Source: Brevibacterium gallinarum
GTDB lineage: Bacteria > Actinomycetota > Actinomycetes > Actinomycetales > Brevibacteriaceae
Assembly: GCF_014836885.1 (NCBI RefSeq)
Contig: NZ_JACSPY010000002.1
Coordinates: forward strand, 1 to 64,000
Length of the DNA: 64,000 bases
Direction of reading: 5' to 3'
Shown here: piece by piece, positions 47,271 through 56,001 of the stretch
How positions within the stretch are numbered: position 1 is the stretch's first letter
Layout of the letters: every line of letters begins with the position of its first letter
Notes under the pieces: model-generated
The model's database searches: none
Told to the model about the DNA's origin: nothing
The model's input: only the letters and a program-made list of their open reading frames with translations
Position numbers and translations under genes: made by a program

Positions 47271-47561
47271 ATGTGGCTCGGATCAAAACTGGTTGAAACT
47301 GGACACCTGAATGAGAATCCCGAATTCTCTCGTGGCTACGACATTGCCTTTGTCGTCGTTCCGATTGCCATTGCCGTGATCACGGTTGCGGCAATTGTAT
47401 TCATCCTCCGCTCGAAACTGACGAACCTGGAGAAGGTCATCTTGGCAGCTGTCTCGGTTGTCGTTCCGTTGGTGGGAGCCGTCACCGCTCTTGCTGTGAC
47501 AGTCGTCCTTTCACGCCGTTCCCCGGATGGCTCTGACCGGCACGCACCGAGTCGGAGCTAG
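47271..47561 (+). CDS. Small membrane protein after the secreted protein
   Basis: 96 residues from ATG 47271, four bases after the preceding stop, so co-transcribed. Two transmembrane helices (IAFVVVPIAIAVITVAAIVFIL and ILAAVSVVVPLVGAVTALAV) are joined by a short basic loop; the tail is Arg/Ser-rich. It might be a partner, anchor or immunity protein for the secreted product; no family recognised. Confidence 0.7.
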   Translation: MWLGSKLVETGHLNENPEFSRGYDIAFVVVPIAIAVITVAAIVFILRSKLTNLEKVILAAVSVVVPLVGAVTALAVTVVLSRRSPDGSDRHAPSRS

Positions 47562-47685
47562 CGACGTGCGCGGCTGACCGCCGCCGAGGCGGGGGTTGCC
47601 AGTTGCAGAAATGGTGGGGGTTTCCTGACCGCGAAGCCAGGAGAACCGCATTCTTCCCAGCCGTCGAGAGACGAAAAATGGAAGC

Positions 47686-48459
47686 ATGAACACTCCGATC
47701 CTCACCGCACACGCACTGACCAAGACCTACCAATCGACCCAGGCGCTGGCCGGCATCGACCTCGATGTCACCGAGGGCGAGGCGCTGGCCGTCATGGGTG
47801 CCTCGGGTTCGGGGAAGACGACACTCCTGCACGCCCTGGCCGGCATCATCCCCATCACCAGCGGCGCTGTGACTTTGGCCGGCAGCGGCCGGCAGGCCCG
47901 GGAGATCAGCAGCCTCGGTGCCGGCAAGCGCACCGACCTGCGCCGCGGCTCGTTCGGGTTCGTCTTCCAGCAGGGCCTGCTCATGCCGGAGCTGACTGCT
48001 AAGGAGAACGTCGCGATCGCCGCGATGCTCAACGGGACACCGCGCCGCGAGGCCGAACGCTCGGCGGCAGCCTGGCTGGAGAGCCTCGGACTCGCAGGCC
48101 ACCTGGACAAGCGCATCGGCCAGCTCTCCGGCGGCCAGCAGCAGCGCGTGGCGATCGCCCGCTCCCAGATGAACGACCCGCTCGTCACCTTCGCCGATGA
48201 ACCGACCGGCGCCCTGGACTCCACCACCTCGGCCGAGGTGCTCGACGTGCTCCTGCGCTCGACCGTCAAGCGCGGACGCACCCTCATCATGGTCACCCAC
48301 GATGCCCAGGTCGCAGCGACCTGCTCGCGGGTCGTCACCCTCTCCGACGGCCGGATCACCCACGACACCGCCCACCCGGCACACGGCCACCCGGACCATG
48401 CCCAGCCAGCCACCGCCTCGGGCGCGGTGTCCACCGGCTTCGCACACATCCAGCACTGA
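47686..48459 (+). CDS. ABC transporter ATP-binding protein (MacB/LolD type)
   Basis: 257-residue ATPase. Walker A GASGSGKTT, Q-loop in FVFQQGLL, signature LSGGQQQRVAIARS, Walker B LVTFADEPTGALD and a switch histidine in MVTHDAQV. The His/Pro-rich C-terminal tail is extra. It pairs with the FtsX-like permease 13 bases downstream, a two-gene exporter typical of antimicrobial-peptide resistance. Confidence 0.93.
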   Translation: MNTPILTAHALTKTYQSTQALAGIDLDVTEGEALAVMGASGSGKTTLLHALAGIIPITSGAVTLAGSGRQAREISSLGAGKRTDLRRGSFGFVFQQGLLMPELTAKENVAIAAMLNGTPRREAERSAAAWLESLGLAGHLDKRIGQLSGGQQQRVAIARSQMNDPLVTFADEPTGALDSTTSAEVLDVLLRSTVKRGRTLIMVTHDAQVAATCSRVVTLSDGRITHDTAHPAHGHPDHAQPATASGAVSTGFAHIQH

Positions 48460-48472
48460 ACGGGAGGACGAC

Positions 48473-49816
48473 ATGCGCACCGCACTCACTGTCATGCCCC
48501 TGCTGCTCTCGCGCCAGACCTTCGCCGGGGTCCCGGCGATGCTGACGATGCTGGCGTTCATGGCCAGCGCCAGCCTGTTCCTGCTCGTCACCGGCGGGCT
48601 GTGGGCGTTCCTGCACTGGAACCCGCCTGGGGTCGGTGAGCTCGCCGAGGTCTACCGGATCCTCGCCGGCATGGCGACCGTCTTGCTCATCATCCCGGCC
48701 GCCTCCCTCGGCATGGCCTCGGCGAAGCTCTCCGCTCGCCGGCACGATGAACGGCTCTCGACGCTCTCGCTCATGGGCGCTGGCACGGCGACGATCACGG
48801 TTCTGGCGATCGCCGAACCGCTCATCCTCGCTGCCGTCGGGCTCATCGCCGGCATCGGCGGGTACTATCTGCTGCTCGTGCCCGTCAGCCAGATCCCGTT
48901 CCAAGGCGCCGGCCTGGGCTTTGAGAACATGATGCTGCCGCTGTGGCTGACCGCCTGCGTGCTCGCCGTGCTGCTGCTCATCTGTCTCATCTCCACGCTC
49001 ACCGGCCTGCGGCGGGTCTCGATCTCCCCACTCGGCGTGCGCGCTCGGGCGCTCGACCGTCGGTTCCCGGTTGGGCGGATCATCGCCGCCGTCGTCATCG
49101 CCGTGATGCTCTTCGCCGGCGTGACCGTGGTGCGAATGGTGAGCCTGAGCCAGGGGGTCGTGATGATCATCCTGCTGAGCGTTGTCGCCGGCGGATTCGT
49201 CATCATCAACGTCCTCGGCGTCCTCACCGTCCGCCTCATCGCCCACCTGCGGGCCAAGCGAGCACGGACGGCCGAGAAGCTCATCGCTGCCCGGATGCTC
49301 TCCGATGAGCCCAAGCAGTACTGGCGCCGCTCGGCCGGCATCGCGATGACCGCCTTCACCGCCACCTTCGCCGGCACCGGTGTCGCGCTCATGCAGACCG
49401 CTGACACCTCACACATGTCGCCGTCGGAGGCCCTGCTCGGCGGGGATGTGCTCACCGGGGTGCTGCTGACCCTGGGCATCTCGTTCGTCCTCATCACCGT
49501 CTCCGCGGTGCTCAACCAGGCCGTCGACATCTACGACCGCCGCGACACCTACGAGACCCTCGGCGCTGCCGGCATGCAGCCGGCGACGATGCACCGCATC
49601 AACGTCGCCGCCGTCATGACCCCCATCGTGTGGGTCTCAGCGATCGCGGCGTCGATCGGACTGCTGCTCGTCGCCCCGCTTGCCGGATTCGCGATGGTGA
49701 CCTCACCGGTCACAATGGGGATCATGCTCGCCTCGATCGTCCTCGGTGCGCTCATCGTGCGCGCGGGCCTCTCCCTTACCCGGCCGCTGACGGGGAGGAT
49801 GGCGCTGGCAGCCTGA
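48473..49816 (+). CDS. FtsX-like ABC transporter permease
   Basis: 447 residues from ATG 48473 with GGGAGG upstream. About ten transmembrane helices in two FtsX-like halves; no large extracellular domain. Partner of the preceding ATPase; substrate unknown. Confidence 0.88.
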   Translation: MRTALTVMPLLLSRQTFAGVPAMLTMLAFMASASLFLLVTGGLWAFLHWNPPGVGELAEVYRILAGMATVLLIIPAASLGMASAKLSARRHDERLSTLSLMGAGTATITVLAIAEPLILAAVGLIAGIGGYYLLLVPVSQIPFQGAGLGFENMMLPLWLTACVLAVLLLICLISTLTGLRRVSISPLGVRARALDRRFPVGRIIAAVVIAVMLFAGVTVVRMVSLSQGVVMIILLSVVAGGFVIINVLGVLTVRLIAHLRAKRARTAEKLIAARMLSDEPKQYWRRSAGIAMTAFTATFAGTGVALMQTADTSHMSPSEALLGGDVLTGVLLTLGISFVLITVSAVLNQAVDIYDRRDTYETLGAAGMQPATMHRINVAAVMTPIVWVSAIAASIGLLLVAPLAGFAMVTSPVTMGIMLASIVLGALIVRAGLSLTRPLTGRMALAA

Positions 49817-49927
49817 TCTGCGCCTCGGGAACGGGACCCGATGCCCCGCCGGAGGATCACAGGCGCTAAAGTCAGGTGTCAGAGTCAATGACCATCAGGC
49901 TGTGGAACTTCGGCGGAGGAGACCCTC

Positions 49928-50902
49928 ATGGCAGCAGCGGACAGCAAGAAGAAGCGCAAGAAGAAAAAGAAGAAGGGCGGCGGCACCCCGTTCCGCGAAT
50001 CGCCGTTCTTCAAGCTCGTCTGGATCGTCCCGATCGCACTCGTCGTACTGGCGATCGCCGGCGTGCTCGCGCGCATGTTCCTGGGCTCGGCCAGCGGTCA
50101 GGAGTTCCTCGCCGCGTACCCCGGCCACTCGGAGCTGCCTGCCGGCACCCCGGAGGGCTTCCCGTGGTGGGCGCAGTGGCAGCACTTCTTCAACATCTTC
50201 CTCATGGTCCTCATCATCCGCTCCGGATGGCTCGTGCGCGTGCAGCAGAAGCCGGAGGCCTACTGGACCCGGACCGTGAAGAAGCGGAAGAAGGGCGCGG
50301 CCGAACCGACGAAGATGAGCATCTACCTGTGGCTGCACCTGAGCCTCGATGTGCTGTGGCTGCTCAACGGCCTCATCTTCGTCATCCTGCTGTTCGCCAG
50401 CGGCCACTGGGCGCGCGTCGTGCCGGTCAGCTGGGACATCTTCCCGAACATGATCTCAGCTGGCCTGCAGTACCTGTCGTTCGACTGGCCGCAGGAGATG
50501 GCCTGGGTCAACTACAACGCCCTGCAGGTGATGGCCTACTTCGTCACGATCTTCATCGCCGCCCCGCTGGCAGCGATCTCCGGTGTGCGGATGTCGCCGA
50601 TCTGGCAGAACACCTGGCCGATCTCCAAGGCCTACCCGGCTCCGGTCGCGCGTGCCATCCACCTGCCGGTGATGTTCTACTTCGTGGCCTTCATCTTCAT
50701 CCACGTGCTGCTCGTGTTCACCACCGGCATGCGGCACAACCTCAACATGATGTTCTCGTGGACCGGTGACAACGCTACGAGCTGGTGGGGCTTCATCATG
50801 TTCGCCATCGCGATGATCGTCGTGGCCGTCGGCTGGATTGCCGCCCGCCCGCTGTTCCTGCAGCCGGTCGCGCAGATGTCGGGCAAGGTCACCACGCGCT
50901 GA
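49928..50902 (+). CDS. Cytochrome b561/b6-like membrane protein with polylysine N-terminus
   Basis: A 324-residue membrane protein with about five or six helices and several membrane histidines (WQHFFNIFLM, WLHLSLDVLW, RAIHLPVMFY, FIHVLLVF) of the kind that ligate haem in cytochrome-b561/hydrogenase-type subunits. The first 19 residues are almost wholly Lys/Arg/Gly. No electron-transfer partner is adjacent, so the physiological role is open. Confidence 0.75.
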   Translation: MAAADSKKKRKKKKKKGGGTPFRESPFFKLVWIVPIALVVLAIAGVLARMFLGSASGQEFLAAYPGHSELPAGTPEGFPWWAQWQHFFNIFLMVLIIRSGWLVRVQQKPEAYWTRTVKKRKKGAAEPTKMSIYLWLHLSLDVLWLLNGLIFVILLFASGHWARVVPVSWDIFPNMISAGLQYLSFDWPQEMAWVNYNALQVMAYFVTIFIAAPLAAISGVRMSPIWQNTWPISKAYPAPVARAIHLPVMFYFVAFIFIHVLLVFTTGMRHNLNMMFSWTGDNATSWWGFIMFAIAMIVVAVGWIAARPLFLQPVAQMSGKVTTR

Positions 50903-51072
50903 GCCCGGCTGGCACAGCCAGCCTCCACAGTCGCCGTCGCCGAGGTGCCGGTCGCGTCCACACGCGACCGGCACCTCGCGTGCGGGGCCGTTCACACCCG
51001 CCTGCAGGCGATATGTCGGCAGGTTCCCGAGCGGCTACAGTGGGACAGCAGACAGCGGATGGAAAGGCGCCG

Positions 51073-52419
51073 ATGACAGACGATCAGTGGCAGCGGGCAG
51101 AGGCCGGCATGCGGACTCCGCCCCAGGATCTCGATGCCGAGGAGTCGATCCTCGGCGGCATGATGCTGTCGAAGGACGCGATCGCCGACGTCGTCGAGAC
51201 GGTGCGCGGCGAGGACTTCTACAAGCCGGCCAACGAGACGATCTACGACGTCATCCTCGACCTCTACGCCCGCGGTGAGCCCGCCGACGCGGTCACCGTC
51301 GCCAATGCCCTGCAGAAGGCCGGGTCGCTTGCCCGGGTGGGTGGGGCGACCTACCTGCACACGCTCATCGCCTCCGTGCCGACTGCGGCGAATGCCGGCT
51401 ACTACGCCCAGATCGTGCGCGAGCGTGCGATGCTGCGCAAGCTGGTCGAAGCCGGCACCCGGATCGTGCAGATGGGCTACGACGCCGAGGGCGACACCGA
51501 CGATCTGGTCAACCGCGCGCAGGCCGAGATCTACCAGGTCACCGAGCGGCGCACCGCTGAGGACTATGTGCGCCTCGGCGAGATCATGGAGAGCACCGCC
51601 AACGAGATCGAGCGGATGGGCGAACACGGTGACGACACCGTCGGCGTGCCGACCGGCTTCACCGAATTCGACAACCTCACCAACGGCCTGCATCCGGGCC
51701 AGATGATCGTCATCGCCGCCCGCCCCGGTGTCGGCAAGTCGACGCTGGCCCTCGACATGGCCCGATCAGCGGCGATCGCCGCACGCCAGTGCACTGTCAT
51801 CTTCTCCCTGGAGATGGGCAAGCAGGAGCTGTCGATGCGCCTGCTCAGCGCCGAATCCGGGGTGCCGCTGCAGAACCTGCGCCGTGGTGAGGTCTCTGAA
51901 CAGGACTGGACGACGCTGGCGGCGAAGATGTCGCGGATGCACGATGCGCCGCTGTACATCGACGACTCGCCGAACATGGCACTGACCGAGATCCGCGCCA
52001 AGTGCCGCCGGCTCAAACAGCAGCACGACCTGCAGCTCATCGTCATCGACTACCTGCAGCTGATGTCCTCCGGCAAACGCGTGGAGTCGCGTCAGCAGGA
52101 GGTCTCGGAGTTCTCCCGGTCGCTCAAACTGCTGGCCAAGGAGCTCGAAGTCCCGGTCATCGCGCTCTCGCAGCTCAACCGGTCCTCTGAGCAGCGCACC
52201 GACAAGCGGCCGATGATCTCGGATCTGCGTGAGTCCGGTTCGATCGAGCAGGATGCCGATATGGTGCTGCTCATCCACCGTGAGGACATGTACGATCCGG
52301 AGTCCCCGCACGCCGGTGAGGCCGACATCATCGTCGCCAAGCACCGCAACGGCCCGACCGGCGAGATCAAGGTCGCCTTCCAGGGTGCGCGCTCGCGCTT
52401 TGCGAACATGCCGCACTGA
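51073..52419 (+). CDS. dnaB: Replicative DNA helicase DnaB
   Basis: A 448-residue hexameric helicase from ATG 51073 with a GAAAGG box. An N-terminal helical domain (PPQDLDAEESILGGMM) precedes the RecA-like domain with Walker A ARPGVGKST and Walker B LIVIDYLQLM. No intein is present, unlike several mycobacterial homologues. Closes the rpsF-rplI-dnaB synteny, here interrupted by about 9.4 kb of accessory genes. Confidence 0.97.
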   Translation: MTDDQWQRAEAGMRTPPQDLDAEESILGGMMLSKDAIADVVETVRGEDFYKPANETIYDVILDLYARGEPADAVTVANALQKAGSLARVGGATYLHTLIASVPTAANAGYYAQIVRERAMLRKLVEAGTRIVQMGYDAEGDTDDLVNRAQAEIYQVTERRTAEDYVRLGEIMESTANEIERMGEHGDDTVGVPTGFTEFDNLTNGLHPGQMIVIAARPGVGKSTLALDMARSAAIAARQCTVIFSLEMGKQELSMRLLSAESGVPLQNLRRGEVSEQDWTTLAAKMSRMHDAPLYIDDSPNMALTEIRAKCRRLKQQHDLQLIVIDYLQLMSSGKRVESRQQEVSEFSRSLKLLAKELEVPVIALSQLNRSSEQRTDKRPMISDLRESGSIEQDADMVLLIHREDMYDPESPHAGEADIIVAKHRNGPTGEIKVAFQGARSRFANMPH

Positions 52420-52509
52420 TGGTGTGAGGTTCAGGGGGTGATACACGGTTGAATCGTCGGGCCATCAAAGGAGGGAGTTGGGAAATTCCCAACTTGTCTC
52501 TACACTTGA

Positions 52510-53595
52510 ATGATGGACTCCATCGGCGCACGTGTTGCTGCCGCTATGAACGAGCGGGGGCTGACACAGAAGCAACTGGCACAGGCCGTCGGCATTACTA
52601 CCGACGGCATGTCGCGTGCCCTCAACGGCAAACGCGGATTCGCTGCCGTCGAGCTGGCAGCTATCTCCCGCACGCTCGATGCTGACCTCGACTACCTCAT
52701 CACCGGTGAACCGACGACGGACAGCCGACTACCGGTCGCCGCACGGCACCGCTTCGATCACGAGACCAGGACCCGCAGCGTCGAACGCATTGCTGACGAC
52801 GAGCAAATCCTGGACGGGATCCGGTTGGCATACGTGCAGGCGGGCGAGATCGCATCGTCACCAGCTCTGCCGACGACGGTTGCGGAAGTGCGCGAACAGC
52901 TCGGGAAGGATTTTCCCCGGACCTTCGTGGCGGGTCTCGAAGCACTCGGCGTCGACGTCATTTCACTTCCTGAACTGTCAACTGCCTACGCTATGACCCT
53001 CAACGGGCGGCAGGTGATAGCCACCAACGCCTCCGGCAACTGGTTCTACGAGAACTGGTCCCTTGCTCATGAACTCGGACACCTTACACTCAAACACGAG
53101 TACGTCCGGCCCGATTCACCAGACGCAGGGCAGCGCGAGGCAGCTGCGCATGCTTTCGCTGCCGAGCTGCTGATGCCAGCTTCGGAGATGCGGGGCTCGG
53201 CCTGGGAGACGATGAATCCGACCGAGGTCGCTGATTACTTGTGGCGAAATGGCGTTTCGACAAAGTCGCTTCGCGTGCGTCTCGAGACACTCGGAATCAC
53301 GCCGTCCCCTGAAGTGACGGCGGCTTTGGAGTTCACAACGCAGAAGGTGCTGCGGCGGTACTGGTCTGGAGGTGGAGCCTATAACGGTGACGCCATCAGC
53401 GATCGGATGGAAGAAGCATCACAGCGTCGCTTTCCGGCTTGGCTGCGCAGCGCGCATCTGAAGCGAATCGAAGCCGGCATGCTGCACAAGGAAACACTGG
53501 CGTGGATGCTGGGAGTAGCCGCGGACGAACTTGAGATCGACGAACCTGCGCCGCCGTCGCTTTCCGATGATGAGCTGATGGATCTGCTGGGTTGA
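52510..53595 (+). CDS. Xre-type HTH fused to ImmA/IrrE-like metallopeptidase
   Basis: 361 residues. An N-terminal Xre helix-turn-helix (about residues 5-65, LTQKQLAQAVGITTDGMSRALNGKR) is joined to a COG2856-type peptidase with zinc motif HELGH at residues 187-191 and the following glutamate in AAAHAFAAELLMP. ATGATG at the start leaves a one-codon uncertainty. Nine bases separate it from the PIN-like gene. Such pairs have been predicted as toxin-antitoxin-like or phage-related modules. Confidence 0.9.
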   Translation: MMDSIGARVAAAMNERGLTQKQLAQAVGITTDGMSRALNGKRGFAAVELAAISRTLDADLDYLITGEPTTDSRLPVAARHRFDHETRTRSVERIADDEQILDGIRLAYVQAGEIASSPALPTTVAEVREQLGKDFPRTFVAGLEALGVDVISLPELSTAYAMTLNGRQVIATNASGNWFYENWSLAHELGHLTLKHEYVRPDSPDAGQREAAAHAFAAELLMPASEMRGSAWETMNPTEVADYLWRNGVSTKSLRVRLETLGITPSPEVTAALEFTTQKVLRRYWSGGGAYNGDAISDRMEEASQRRFPAWLRSAHLKRIEAGMLHKETLAWMLGVAADELEIDEPAPPSLSDDELMDLLG

Positions 53596-53604
53596 TCCGC
53601 GCTC

Positions 53605-54165
53605 GTGAGTACATCTTGGTTCTTCTTTCACGACACCGGCGTCCTCATCAATTTCGCGCTCTGCGGCGAGATGGACCTGCTGGAGCAGATCCTCGGCCAG
53701 CGAGGCCGGTGGACCGGGACCGTCTCCATAGAATGTGAGCGAGTCGGACCGAAGCTATCGCTCCCAGATCTCGCCACGAGCAGCGAACGGATTCTCGGCG
53801 AACCGATCATGCCCCACGACGGTGAACATCAGCAGATTCGATCACTGCGGCAGCTGATGGCAGCACCGGGAGATCATCAGGACGAACACCTCGGTGAAGC
53901 AGAGACGCTCACGATCATCCGCAGCCGACAGCTCAAGGCGGTGTTCGTCACCGAGGACTACAATGCCCACCCTTTTGCAGATGGAACTCGGTGCATCGAT
54001 ACGTGGCAGCTGTTGCGCGTCGCGCTGAAGAGAGGTCTGACGTCTCTCGAAAATGTGCGTCGCTTCCGTGCCGTGCTGCTGGACAATGGCCGGATCTCTC
54101 TTCGCCGAAAGCCCGAGATCTTCCTTGAGCAGCGGTTCGAGAAATGGCTGGCCAGCACAGGCTGA
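53605..54165 (+). CDS. PIN-like domain protein paired with the Xre-ImmA gene
   Basis: 186 residues from GTG 53605. Acidic residues are spaced as in PIN nucleases: D10 in HDTGVLINF, E43/E45 in SIECER, E98/E100 in GEAETLTI and E117/D118 in VTEDYNA. It is therefore a candidate metal-dependent ribonuclease, probably the effector of this two-gene unit. The C-terminal 60 residues are helical and basic. No upstream promoter fits in the nine-base gap. Confidence 0.8.
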   Translation: MSTSWFFFHDTGVLINFALCGEMDLLEQILGQRGRWTGTVSIECERVGPKLSLPDLATSSERILGEPIMPHDGEHQQIRSLRQLMAAPGDHQDEHLGEAETLTIIRSRQLKAVFVTEDYNAHPFADGTRCIDTWQLLRVALKRGLTSLENVRRFRAVLLDNGRISLRRKPEIFLEQRFEKWLASTG

Positions 54166-54223
54166 AGCTGCCTGGTGCGATCTCGGCCGCCCACGTGGGC
54201 GCGGGGCGGGAGGTTGCAGCAGA

Positions 54224-54484
54224 CTACTTAGCCGACCACTCCCGCACTGCTGCCCGAATGGCAGCCGAGCGATCCAGACCTTCGCGGTCGGCTCGTTCCA
54301 TCAGCGCCGCCAGCTCTGCATCCGGCAAGCGTGTCAGAACCACCTGGGAAGTCTTCTCAACGCGGGCTGGCCTTCCCCACCGGCGATTCAGCTGGTCGAC
54401 GTCGTAACCGGACTCCGCCTCGACCGCCCATGCTTGAACCTGCCCATCAGAGACTTCGCGCCCATTCATGATGCGCTTCTTCAT
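54224..54484 (-). CDS. Ribbon-helix-helix (CopG-like) protein, antitoxin-type
   Basis: 86 residues from ATG 54484 (in-frame ATG 54469 is an alternative). An N-terminal MNGREVSDGQVQAWAVEAE segment is followed by a C-terminal ribbon-helix-helix (SQVVLTRLPDAELAALMERADREGLDRSAAIRAAVREW). Such proteins usually precede a toxin gene, but the only downstream gene is the convergent PIN gene, so it appears orphan. An inverted repeat covers its start codon. Confidence 0.82.
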   Translation of the reverse strand: MKKRIMNGREVSDGQVQAWAVEAESGYDVDQLNRRWGRPARVEKTSQVVLTRLPDAELAALMERADREGLDRSAAIRAAVREWSAK

Positions 54485-54500
54485 ACGCACAATCGTATGA
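54481..54500. promoter_or_regulatory. Inverted repeat over the RHH start codon (likely autoregulatory operator)
   Basis: TCATACG-CACAAT-CGTATGA is a perfect 7-bp inverted repeat; the start codon (54482-54484) is inside its left arm. No Shine-Dalgarno is visible, so the transcript may be leaderless. Confidence 0.65.
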
Positions 54501-54644
54501 CGTACAACGGACGGAGGGCTCCCACGCGCTGGCCCTTGGATGGACAGACGGCGGCGTACCCGGTGGCATCTCCACTGTCGCGTGAAACCACCCACCCGAA
54601 ACAACGACTGCTGTCGGTGAAAGGAAGCGGGTGTTCAGCAGAGC

Positions 54645-54833
54645 TCATTCATGGTGGACCGTAAGCTGAAGATCACAGTCGTGGTGGTCGACGCCAGGCT
54701 CGGCAGTGTCGAGATAGTCGATCACCTGTGCAGAGGCGTGGGCCAGATCGCTGACCTGTGTGATCCGGTCTTCGTCGATCTCGAGTTCCCAGCCTCCTGA
54801 CCACGGGCGTGCTGTGACCGCAATGGTGGTCAT
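54645..54833 (-). CDS. Small HicB-like/conserved protein (62 aa)
   Basis: 62 residues starting MTTIAVTARPWSGGWELEID with AAGGAG seven bases upstream. The pattern of a two-stranded start and WELEID resembles small HicB-like partly-folded proteins often found beside actinobacterial RHH genes. It is on the same strand as the RHH gene, 160 bases upstream of it. Function unknown. Confidence 0.65.
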   Translation of the reverse strand: MTTIAVTARPWSGGWELEIDEDRITQVSDLAHASAQVIDYLDTAEPGVDHHDCDLQLTVHHE

Positions 54834-54900
54834 CGTCAAACTCCTTGCGCTCCCCCTCTGGCGACTGACATCGAGTCTATATAAGAGAATCAGGTCAGAT

Positions 54901-55909
54901 CTAGATGTCCGGTTGCGCCGTCGTGAGTCCCTTATACGACTGACCATGCGGTCCGGCATAGGCGACAGGCTTGCCATCGACCGCTAGCACGAACCGTGCT
55001 TTGGACTGCTTGGCGATGCGCTCATTGAATTCCGGGAACGCGCCTGCGCCTTCGTTGCTGATCCAGACCACTGAAGGCTGCGCGGCCATCGAATCAGCAA
55101 ACCTTCGGCGGGATGCTGCATCCACGTAGGCGAGCACCGCTGAGTGAAACACGACGACGGTCGCTTCTGCCGGAGCCTCGGTGATGAGGGAATCGAGGTC
55201 GGTGAGCAGATCCCCGGTGGCAATCCGCGGTGGTTCTGCGGCGACGATCTGGGAGGCTGCCCGTAGTCGTTGCCTTCGTGCCTCGTGCTCGGGCCAGATG
55301 AGAGACTCCAGCCATCGCATATCCGACTCGCTGGTGACGTCGAGCGGGTTGAGATCAAGGCCAGCCCCCCCACTCCACCTCGGGAACGGAGTTGGGAACC
55401 GGAGCACCGGAGATCGTGCACGGCAGCACCACCGAGCTGGGGCCACCCGGCGAGTCGACGCGTACAGTACCGGCGTCGGTGCAGTAGTCGTAGCTGTATC
55501 GGTCCGGATACAGACACAGTCCCGCCGACGCCCCAACCTCGATGAGCGCCAACGGACCTGGGATCTGTGTCAACACCGGCAGCAAGGTGGCGCACCGGCT
55601 CGCCTCATTCGTCTGCGTAGCGTGAGACAGCATCACCGCGGTGACGGAATCCCAGTGGGAGATCAGCCACGACCGGAGATCGGCGTTCGACACTGCTGTG
55701 CACCCGAGATGACGGGCCGCGGCGAAGAGCAGGTTCGGTTGGCGCTTATCAGCCGGCCGGTTCGCAAGACGGTCGAGCAACATCGGATCGTCGGCGATCC
55801 CATTGGCCCAGTCTTCGTAGATCGGGGAGACACCGCGAGCCTGGTAGTGGGCGAAGCTGCGGTAGATCCTGGCTGTCTCGCCAACCACGGAATCGGGCAC
55901 TGAGGACAT
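54901..55909 (-). pseudogene. DUF2332 family protein interrupted at a seven-C tract
   Basis: The upstream part (MSSVPDSVVGETARIYRSF..., from 55909) and the downstream part (GLDLNPLDVTSESDMRWLESLIWPEHE...) form one DUF2332 protein if a homopolymer of seven C (plus strand 55365-55371) were six. With seven, translation stops soon after VEWGGWP. Both halves are otherwise intact, with the family blocks LIEVGASAGLCL and VVVFHSAVLAYV. Either a contingency-type slippage site or an assembly error. DUF2332 resembles a methyltransferase-like fold of unknown role. Confidence 0.85.
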
Positions 55910-56001
55910 GCCGACAGACTACGTGACACCCTGGCGACATGGCCGGAAACGGGCAGACGGATAGACTCTTTTCACAGCGGCGATTCAAGGGAGAGGCCGA
56001 C

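Noticed and set aside
54569-54590. Possible parS near CTGTCGCGTGAAACC
   Set aside because: Only one half matches; the palindrome is broken, so it is not a parS.
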